A stretch of DNA of 64,000 nt from Streptomyces sp. D2-8. Its GTDB lineage: Bacteria; Actinomycetota; Actinomycetes; Streptomycetales; Streptomycetaceae. The stretch spans positions 1-64,000 of the forward strand of contig NZ_JAAHBP010000023.1 in the NCBI RefSeq assembly GCF_023184515.1. Direction: 5' to 3'. Shown here in pieces: positions 17,568 through 26,500 of the stretch. Below the pieces are notes generated by a model. That model was not told the DNA's origin and did no database searches. It saw only the letters and a list, made by a program, of their open reading frames with translations. How positions within the stretch are numbered: position 1 is the stretch's first letter; every line of letters starts with the position of its first letter. The position numbers were made by a program, and so were the translations under genes.

Positions 17568-17852
17568 TCCGAGGCATCCTTTGCCGCCCTTTGCGGAGTC
17601 AGCCCCATCGAGTACTCCTCTGGCCGTCGGAGCACGCGCCGGCTCAACCACGGCGGCGACCGCCAGGCCAACGCGGCCCTGCACCGCATCGTGTTCACCC
17701 GCCTGCGCCACGACCCACGCACCCAGGCGTACTACGAACGCCGCACCCAGGAGGGCAAGACCCGACGTGAGATCATCCGATGCCTCAAGCGATATGCAGC
17801 CCGCGAGGTCTTCAACCTGGTCAGACCGGTTTCCTGCACCCCCGCGTTATAG
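17568..17852 (+). pseudogene. IS110-family transposase, C-terminal remnant
   Basis: The frame reads SEASFAALCGVSPIEYSSGR, RLNHGGDRQANAALHRIVFT and REIIRCLKRYAAREVFNLVR before a stop at 17852. This is the C-terminal transposase_20 domain with its catalytic Ser motif (SSG), and aligns throughout with residues of the complete IS110 element at 32066-33181 at roughly 75-80% identity. Upstream of 17568 the reading frame turns to unrelated sequence, so about 270 N-terminal residues are missing. The bases after the stop resemble those after the complete copy and lead directly into a copy of the pcaL 5' end. Confidence 0.85.
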
Positions 17853-17884
17853 GGGCGTCTGTGAGACGTGAGAGGGTCTGGGGC

Positions 17885-17992
17885 GTGAGTGAGACACCGT
17901 CGAACACCCTGCAATACCGCTTTGACGGGCCAGAAGAGGCTCCCGTCCTGATCCTCGGTCCCTCACTGGGTACCACATGGCACAGGTTGTAG
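17885..17992 (+). pseudogene. Truncated copy of the pcaL 5' end
   Basis: Starting with GTG at 17885 the frame reads VSETPSNTLQYRFDGPEEAP and VLILGPSLGTTWH, then diverges into RL and a stop. Apart from one residue (S for P) this is the N-terminus of the intact pcaL product encoded from 33214. Thirty-three codons of the hydrolase domain survive, ending just after TTWH, so it has no function. It is linked to the preceding IS110 remnant exactly as intact pcaL is linked to the complete IS110. Confidence 0.9.
17901..17984 (+). repeat. Left copy of an 84-bp perfect direct repeat (pcaL 5' end)
   Basis: These 84 bases are identical to 33230-33313 and in the same orientation. The 50 bases before the repeat are related to those before the other copy but only about 70-75% alike, and the bases after it are unrelated. 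The two copies bound a 15.2-kb accessory segment. Confidence 0.92.
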
Positions 17993-18170
17993 AGACCGTC
18001 TTCGGGCGTCCATGTCAGTCCAGGGCGGGTGCGTAAGTCCAGGTCAGGGTGTCGCGCTCCGGGGGAGTCGGCGTAGTTGGTGACAGACGTGTGACAGCGC
18101 CTGTGACAGGCCGGTGATAGGACATGGCCGCACTGGGGAGCATGCCGGCGGGGCCTCTGCCCGGAGCCAC

Positions 18171-18210
18171 GAGACGCAGCCCTACCGGAGCCCCGGTAGG
18201 GCTGCGTCTC
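18171..18210. terminator. Perfect 18-bp hairpin
   Basis: 18171-18188 is the exact reverse complement of 18193-18210 with a four-base AGCC loop, one of the strongest hairpins in the window. It lies between the pcaL fragment and the AbiJ/endonuclease pseudogene without an adjacent intact gene, so it is probably the terminator of a lost gene. From 17993 to 18170 no gene is supported. Confidence 0.6.
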
Positions 18211-18495
18211 GAGCTCGACTGTGCTTGCGCGCATGACGGGCTCGGCTTCTCATGCATTTCGTGTCCCTGTGCTGCGTTCGGCGATGCTGGATTTGCGATT
18301 GCAGCCAGCAAGACGGGACCTGTGAGGCCACGCGACCCCGCGGGGAAACCGGGCGGGCGGATGTGCGACGTGGTGGCCATCGTTGGTGCTGCGCCCCGTG
18401 ATGAAACCGGACTTGGTCGTACGTGCCGGGCGTTCTGCGGGAACAGGGCACAATGGTCGGCATGCGGCGGCTGGGGGAGCGGCTCTGGGGGCGTC

Positions 18496-19710
18496 GTGAA
18501 GTTCAGAAAGCGAACGCTGGAAAGGCTTGGCGACCTCATTTGCGGGAACCTCGGTGCGGCTGATCCTCAGGTTGGTGCCGAGCCTGCATATTTCCCGTAT
18601 CGCTCAAGCAGTTACATCACCGAGTTCTTCGCGGAACTCGACATGGAGTGGGAGCACGACGGTTCGACGCGGCATCGCTGGGTTGCGGGGGTGCTGGAAC
18701 AATTGCTGGGGAGAGCCGCACGAGGGGTCTTCACACCCACAGGAGTCCTTCTGCAGGGTGATCGACCACTTGATGAATCCGGCGGATGCCCTCAACGAGG
18801 GTCTCGACCGGCCCGATGCCCTGCGCTTGCTGAACGCTCGCCCGGGAAGGTTTCGAAGCCTTCTATGGGGAGGACAAGCACTGCTACCTGCGGAACGAAC
18901 ACCGCCTCGATGTTGGCCGAGAATCCGCATCGTCCGCTGAGCGTCGCCGAGATGCAGCGGCGTGCAGCACTTGCCGCGTTCTTGGAAACGTGCAGTGAGG
19001 ATGCGCTCATTGAGGAAATATTGCTGCCACTGTTCCGGCAGCTGGGTTTTCACCGGATCACTGCGGCTGGGCACCGGGACAAGGCGCTGGAGTACGGCAA
19101 GGACATCTGGATGCGTTACACCCTGCCGAGCCAGCACTTCCTGTACTTCGGCATTCAGGTGAAGCGCGGGAAACTGGACGCTACCGGAAAGTCCAGGGCG
19201 GGAAATGCCAACATCGCTGAGATTCACAATCAGGCCCTGATGACGCTGGCGCACGAGATCTTCGACCCCGAGACCAGCCGGCGTGTCCTTGTCGACCATG
19301 CGTTCACCGTGGCTGGCGGGGAGATCACCAAGGCTGCACGCAACTGGCTGGGCAACGCGTTGGACGCGGCGAAGCGGAGTCAGATCATGTTCATGGATCG
19401 CGACGACATCCTGAACCAGTTCGTGGTGACCAACCTGCCGCTGCAGCATGGCCTGCAGACGCTGACTGCGGCGGCCGTGCCGGAAGGTGAGCCCGCCGAC
19501 CTGCTGCTCGGCGAAGGTGGCCTTCGGACACGCGGGCGCACTGCAGCGGAAGCGCCGTACCAGCCACCCCGTCCAGTTCGCGGAACAGCACATCGTCCAG
19601 ATCCACCTCGGCCACGAAGACAGATCTTCGGTGCAAAGGCGCCCTTGCGCAGACAGAGCGTCGAAGGCGACCGCGGGTGGCTGGTCGTTTGTGAACGGGA
19701 TCGGGTGTGA
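18496..19710 (+). pseudogene. AbiJ N-terminal domain fused to restriction endonuclease-like domain, frameshifted
   Basis: The frame opens at GTG 18496 with VKFRKRTLERLGDLICGNLG and YRSSSYITEFFAELDMEWEH, DGSTRHRWVAGVLEQLLG, an AbiJ-type N-terminal domain found on abortive-infection proteins. Near 18710 the homologous text jumps to the next frame (EPHEGSSHPQESFCRVIDHL and LNEGLDRPDALRLLNA), near 18832 to the third (EGFEAFYGEDKHCYLR) and near 18895 back to the first (ASMLAENPHRPLSVAEMQRR). The C-terminal part, LIEEILLPLFRQLGFHRITA, DIWMRYTLPSQHFLYFGIQV, KRGKLDATGKS and MFMDRDDILNQFVVTNLPL, is an endonuclease-like domain. Three one-base shifts sum to a whole codon, so the reading frame stays open across about 60 garbled residues. 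Sequence after about 19480 no longer fits the family. Confidence 0.75.
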
Positions 19711-19858
19711 CCGGCCGGCGGTGGCGACGGGGTTGTCGCTGTTGTTCAGCTCGGGCGCAGTGGAGGGCCAGGTGAACCGGATCAAGATGCTCAAGCGGCA
19801 GATGTTAGGCCGTGCGGGGCTGGACCTGCTGCGCAAACGGGTCCTGCTGGCCGTGTGA
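19688..19858 (+). pseudogene. ISL3-family transposase, C-terminal remnant
   Basis: The frame ends GIGCDRPAVATGLSLLFSSG, AVEGQVNRIKMLKRQMLGRA and GLDLLRKRVLLAV before a stop at 19856-19858. The SSGAVEGxVNRIKMLKRQMxGR block is the signature C-terminus of ISL3 (IS204/IS1001/IS1096/IS1165) DDE transposases. The N-terminal 80-85% of the protein is missing; what precedes it is the tail of the AbiJ/endonuclease pseudogene. Confidence 0.85.
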
Positions 19859-19936
19859 GTAGTGCCCGGGCCCTGCGGGGGCGGTGACCGTCCGTCAGCG
19901 CAACACGGAAAGTGGTCCAGAACCAAAATTCAGCCG

Positions 19937-20335
19937 CCGCCGACAGCCTACGTACGCCTTCCACCACCAGCGGTACTAGGTCGACGCGCTCACGTTCGGG
20001 AGCCGCGACGCCGGCGGCTTCGGTCTGGACAGCACCGACCCCCCTCATCGGCGCGGCACTGTTCCCCTCAGACCGTGACGAGGCGCTGTTCACGGTCCGC
20101 CGGTCGGCCCGTATGGACTCCTCCTCGCCACAGCGTCGCCGGGGAGACCGTCGTACCGAACACGGTTCTCGCTGAACTGGCCGTACGGGCAGGAGACGAG
20201 GAGGGCTGCACGGCGGTCGGCGAACTGGTCGTCGACACGCCGCTGGTGCTGCCACGCACCGGTGCCCTGCACCTCCAGGTCCGCGTCGCCGAACTAGACG
20301 CCACCAGCCGCCGGCTCCTCACCGTCCACGCCTGA
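19937..20335 (+). pseudogene. Fossil of a modular polyketide synthase (AT-DH junction)
   Basis: One frame reads PTYAFHHQRY, a TAG stop, VDALTFGSRDAGGFGLDSTD; this is the linker that closes acyltransferase domains in type I PKS (PTYAFxxxRYW), with the invariant Trp codon TGG turned to TAG. The next frame continues LIGAALFPSDRDEALFTVRR, and the next GETVVPNTVLAELAVRAGDE and VGELVVDTPLVLPRTGALHL followed by QVRVAELDATSRRLLTVHA, which is the start of a dehydratase domain (PGTxLLELAxxAGD, LxLxxPLVLP). At least two frameshifts and one nonsense change separate these pieces and the catalytic His region is lost. It is a small relic of a polyketide cluster, surrounded by mobile-element debris. Confidence 0.75.
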
Positions 20336-20596
20336 GCAGCCGCATCTGGACGGCCGACTCCGGAGTTCACCCGCCCTTCACTCACTCATGACGGCAACAA
20401 AGGGGGCAACAACGACCTGAATCCGAAGAGAAGGAGGCGGATTTGCATCACAAATTGATGTTGATGTGAGGGTTTTGGAGCTGGAAAATGACTGAGTCAT
20501 GGCAAGTTGCTCCAGTTGAGTACCTTTTGGATCTCTGTACGGTCACCCAGGCACTTCACAGGAAGTGCACAGATGTGATCAAGAGACCGAGGAATC

Positions 20597-23500
20597 ATGG
20601 CGACTCACAGTCCCACGCCGGAGGAGCGGGGACGGCTCTGGTCAGGGGAAAGCCTGCGCTGCATAGCGGGCAGCCTCACCCTGGCGTTGACCGTCACCCT
20701 GCTCGACGGCGCGACCGCCGCCGCGGTGCCGCGCTCCCAGGCGCCGTCCGCGCCGAAGAAGCCTGCCGTCACCCAAGCAGCGGACTTACCGTCAGCCCGT
20801 GTCGCGGCCCGCTTGTCGGGCAAACGCGTCGAAGCGCTGTCAGAGCGGACCGAGACCTCCACGACCTGGGTGAACAAGGACGGCAGCCTCACCACCGAGT
20901 TCGCGGCCGGGCCGGTCCGTTTCGAGCGGGACGGCAAGTGGGTCGACGTCGATGTGGAACTGCGTGAATCCGGCTCAGGTGTGGAGCCGGTCGCGCACCC
21001 TGAGGGACTGCGGCTCGCGGGCAAGAAAGGTACGCCCGCGACATCACTGACGGCCGCGCGCGAGGCCAAGGCCACCGACCTGGTGACGCTCGGCGAGGGT
21101 GGCCAGCAGATCACCCTGCAGTGGAAGGGCGGGCTGCCGAAGCCGAAGCTCGACGGGACGCGGGCTGAGTACGTCGACGCCGTGCCCGGGGCGGACGTGG
21201 TCGTCGAGGCGACACGCACCGGCTTCGAGCAGTACGTGGAGCTCAGGCAGCGCCCCACCGGCGACGGCTACTCCTACACGCTGCCGCTGAAGGCCAAGGG
21301 GCTGAAGGCGAAGCAACTGAAGGACGGGAGCGTCCAGTTCACCGACCGGAAGAACAAGAAGCGGGCCGTCATGCCCGCTCCGGTGATGTGGGACGCCACC
21401 GTCGACAAGCGCTCCGGGGAGCACACCCGCAAGGCCAGGGTCGGCCTGAAGGTCGTCAAGACCCGGGGCGGAGTCGATCTGGTCGTCACCCCGGACGCGA
21501 AGTTCCTCGCCGACCCGGACACCAAGTACCCGGTCACTGTCGACCCGTCGACGTCCTCGCTGTCCAACGTCTTCGACACCTACGTCCAGCAGGGCGAGAC
21601 CGTCGACTGGTCCAACGACACCGAACTGGACTTCGGCAACCCGGGCACGAAGAACGCCGACGGCACGCCGCGCACCGCGCAGTCGTTCATCTCCTGGAAC
21701 ACCTCGCCGGTCCAGGACGCACTGGTGTCCAGTGCCAAGCTGAGTCTGTGGAACTTCCACTCGGGCAACACCGACTGCAAGCCCTACCCCTGGGAGGCGT
21801 GGTCCTCCGGAGCGGCGTCCACCTCCAGCCGCTGGACCAACCGTCCGACGATGACGGCGAAGAAGGCCACCTCCACCGAGACCCGCGGCAACCCGGGCTG
21901 CAGCACACAGCCGGACGGCTGGATCAACGCCGACGTCACCACGCTGATGCAGGAGTGGGCGTCGGCCAAGGCCACCCGCGGCCATATGGGCATCCGCGCC
22001 TCCGACGAGTCGGCGACCGCCCAGTGGAAGCGGGTCAACTCCGCGAACGCGGCCTCTAATCCGCCCAAGCTGGTGGTGAACTACAACTACCGGCCGCGCA
22101 CGGGCACCAAGCAGGAGGCCGGCCCGCCGTACTTCTCCTACAGCGGCGCCTACGTGGTGAACACCACCACACCCACCCTGCGGGACACCTTCGTCGACGC
22201 CGACGGTGACAAGGTCAACGGCACCTTCCAGATCTTCGACAACGCCACGAACACCCAGGTCGGCGATGTCATCGTCTCCAAGTACGTGCCCTCCGGGCAA
22301 GTCGCCTCGGTGACCGTGCCCTCCGGCGTGCTGACCAACGGCAAGACCTACAAATTCCGCACCTCGCCCTACGACGGGTCCCATTACAACAACGGCTGGT
22401 CGGCCTGGAAGACCTTCACCGTCGACACCACCGCCCCCTCCGCCCCCACTTCCGTCACGTCCACGGACTACCCGACGCCCCAGTGGGTGAAGGGCGCCGG
22501 ACAAGCCGGCACGTTCACCGTCACCCCCAAGGGCAGCGACCACAACTGGCTGGAGTGGTCGCTGGACGGCATGACCTGGACCAAGGTCGCCACCGGTGGC
22601 TCCACCGCCGCCAAGGCCATCGGCATCACCCCGCCCAAGGACGGAACTCACACCCTTCAGGTCCGCCAGGTCGACAAGGGCGACAACAAGTCCGAGGCCG
22701 TCGACTACACCTTCCACGCCGGCCCGGGCGGCTTCGTCCGGCCCGACGAGGGGGAGCGCACCGCCCGACGCCTGCCGCTCGTCGCGGAGGCCGACGGTTC
22801 GAAGTACGACAAGGTGTCGTTCTCCTGGCGCCGCTCCGAGGCAGACCCGTGGGTGCGGATCCCCGCGGGTGACGTCACTTCGTCCGGCACTGCGCTGACC
22901 GCCTGGCCGGTGGCTCTCACGGCCGGCCGGAACGATCAGCTGGTGTGGGACGCGACCACCACGGTCGACCCGGACGGCACCGTCCAGATCAAGGCCGACT
23001 TCACCGGGCCCGACAACGCGTCGGGCAGTACCCAGCCGCTGTCCGTGGTCGTCGACCGCAACGCCTCCGGGGCAGCGACCGACGAGATCGGCCCCGGCTC
23101 GCTGAACCTGCTGACCGGTGACTACAGCCTGTCCGCCACCGACACCTCGCACTTCGACCTGTCGGTGACCCGCACCGCGTCCTCCCGGAGACCGGACGCC
23201 GGAGGACAGCAGACCGGCCAGGTGGCCATCTTCGGCAAGGAGTGGGTGTCGGGTACGGCCGCCGAGGCCACCGACTCCGACTACTCGCACCTGCGGAGGA
23301 TTTCCGACACGGCCGTGGCCGTGGTGGACCTCGAGGGCGAGGAGATCTCCTTCACCGCGAACGCCGCGAAGACCGGCTGGATACCGGAGCCCGGTTCGGA
23401 GGAGCTGACCCTCAAGGGCAGTGTGAGCAGCACCTTCACACTCTCCGACACCGAGGGCACGGTCACCGAGTTCACCAAGCCGGACCCTGCCGCGACGACC

Positions 23501-26500
23501 TGGCAGGTCTCCAGCGCCCTGATGGACGGCCTGGCGCAGACCTCCACGACCGTGGTCTCCGAGACGGTGAACGTCGTCGGCAAGACGCTGGCCCGACCCA
23601 AGCGGGTCATCGCGCCGACGTCGGCCGTGTCCGCCGCGACCTGCACGGCCACCCCGGCCACGAAGGGCTGCCGCGCGCTGGAGTTCGTCTACGCGAGCAC
23701 CACCACCGCCAACGCCTCCACGCTCGGCGACTTCACCGGCCAGGTCAAGGAGATCCGTCTCTGGTCGACCGACCCCGGCGCGGCATCGGCGACATCCAAG
23801 GTCGTGCAGACCTACCGGTACGACGAGGCCGGCCGGCTGACCGAGACGTGGAACCCGCTGATCAGCCCCGCGCTGAAGACGCAGTACGTCTACGACACCG
23901 CGGGCCGCGTCACCCAGGTCACCCCGCCGGGTCAGCTTCCGTGGACCTTCACCTACGGCAAGGCCGGCTCCGGCAGCGCGGCCGGTGACGGCATGCTGCT
24001 GAAGGCGACGCGGCCGGCGCTGCGGCAGGGCACCCTCGACGTGGTCGAAGGGACCGCCGCGACTAGCGTCGTCTACGACGTTCCCCTGACCGGCGGCACC
24101 GCCCCGCACAAGATGGGCGCCGCCGACGTCAAGGCATGGGGCCAGTCGGACGCCCCGACCGACGCGACCGCCGTGTTCCCCGCCGACGCCGTCCCGGCGT
24201 CGAACGCGGGCAGCGGCCTGTCCGCCACGTCCTACACGCGCGCCGACGTCACGTACATGGGTGTCTCGGGCCGCGCGGTGAACGCCGCGACGCCCGGCGG
24301 ACACATCACGACGACCGAGTACGACCGCTTCGGCAACACCGTCCGCGAGCTGACGGCGGCCAACCGGGCCGTGGCGCTCGGCACGACCGCCGCGGACCGT
24401 GCCATGCAGGCCGAGCTGGGCATCGCCTCCCTGGCCTCGTCCGAGCGCGCCGACCTGCTCACCACCAAGTCCGTCTACAACGACAACGGCACGCGTGAGC
24501 TGGAGGAGTTCGGCCCGCTGCGGCGCGTCGACCTGACCGCGGACCTGAAGTCCGGCACGACCACCCTGGTGGCGGCCGACTCGCCCGTCACCGCCCGCAG
24601 CTGGACGGTCAACGAGTACGACGCGGGCCGGCCGACCGACGGCACCGCCAAGGTGAAGGACCAGGTCACCAAGGTCACCACCGGCGCCCAGGTCCGTGAG
24701 CACCCCGGTGTGCACGGCGAGACCAGGGTCGTGCAGACCGCGTACGACTGGGCCAAGGGCCTGCCGGTGAAGTCGGTCCAGGACCCGGGCGGCCTCGCGA
24801 TCACCACCACGACCGAGTACGACGCGCTGGGCCGTGTGGCCAAGACGTACAACACGGGCAGCACGGGCGCCGACGCGGGCACCGTGGTGACCACGTACTG
24901 GTCCGCGACCGGCACCGGCACGTGCGCCGGCCGTCCGGAGTGGGCCGACCTGGTGTGCTCCACCGGACCCGGTGGCGCCATCACCGGAGGCGGCAGCAAC
25001 CCGGGGCAACTCCCCACGACGAGCACCCAGTACGACTGGTGGGGCAACGCCACGGTCGGCACCGACACCGCAGGCGGCGTCACGCGGACCACGACCACCA
25101 GCTACGACGCGGCGGGCCGCCCCGAGACCGTGAAGGTCACCGGCGGCACCGGCCAAGCCGTCCCGGAGACCACCACGGCGTACGACCCGGCCACCGGGCA
25201 GGAGATCCGCACGACGTCGCCGACCGGCGGCACCATCACGCAGGTCTACGACAAGCTCGGCCGAGCCGCCTCGTACACGGACGCCGACGGCGGCAGGACC
25301 ACGACCGAATACGATGCGCTGGACCGTCCGGTCAAGGTCAGCGACACCGCCCCGTCCACCGTCACCTTCACCTACGACCACACCGCCGAGCCGCGCGGCA
25401 TGGCCACTAGGGCGACGGACTCCGTCGCGGGTGTCTTCCAGGCGACGTACGACGCGGACGGCTCGGTCGCCACGGAGAAGCTGCCCGGCGGCTACACCCT
25501 CACCCAGACCGAGGACACCACCGGCGCTCCGGTCGATCGCACGTACACCCGTGACAGCGACGGCACCGTGGTGATGTCCGACGCGGTCACCGAGTCCGTG
25601 CAGGGCCAGACGACCAGTCACGCCGGCTGGTCGGACCAGACCTACCGCTATGACGCCGCCGGACGCCTCACCCAGGTCGACGACACGGTGGAGACGGTCT
25701 GCACCCGGCGCACCTATGGCTTCGACAAGCACGCCAACCGCACGTCCCTGACCACGGCCGCCGCGGCCCCCGGTCTGGACTGCCCCACCTCCGGAGGAAC
25801 CAGCAAGACCTCGACGTTCGACAGTGCCGACCGCATCACCGACGCGGGTTACGTGTACGACGCGTTCGGCCGCACCAGCGCCCTGCCGGGCGGCGTGAAA
25901 GTCGGCTACTACACCAACGATCTCGCCCACCAGCAGACCAGCGGCACCAAGCGCCAGACCTGGACCCTCGACGCGGCACTGCGCTTCCGCGCGTGGACCG
26001 TGGAGACCAACAGCGGCGGAACCTGGTCGCCCACTGAGAACAAGCTCAACCACTACGACGGCGACAACGACAATCCGCGCTGGATCGTCGAGAACACCGC
26101 CACCGGTGCCCTGACCCGCAACGTGGACTCCCTGTCCGGGAACCTCGGCGCGGTCACCAGCGCCACCGGTGACACGGTGCTCCAGTTCACCGACATCCAC
26201 GGCGACGTGGCGCTCCAGCTCCCGCTCAACGCCGGCGAGGCGCCGGTCGTCCTCGACACCGACGAGTACGGCAACCCGCGCGACCGTCAGCAGGCCGTGC
26301 GCTACGGCTGGCTGGGCGGAAAGCAGCGCTCCAGCGAGACAGTGGCCGGCTACACCCTCATGGGCGTACGCCAGTACAACCCCGCCACCGGCCGCTTCCT
26401 GTCCGTCGACCCCCAGCACGGCGGCAACGCCAACGCCTACGAGTACTGCTCGGCCGACCCGGTCAACTGCTTCGACCTCGACGGCAAATGGGGCTGGAGG

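Noticed and set aside
17109..18120. Search for a tRNA or an integrase gene that would explain an integrative element
   Set aside because: No tRNA and no tyrosine or serine recombinase motif found on either strand here or near 33 kb.
18171..18210. Hairpin considered as a tRNA or attachment site remnant
   Set aside because: No acceptor, D-, anticodon or T-arm pattern around it; only a plain hairpin.
21044..26419. 1791-residue minus-strand open frame opposite the Rhs toxin
   Set aside because: Val/Gly/Arg-rich shadow produced by third-position bias of the real gene; no start context or motifs.
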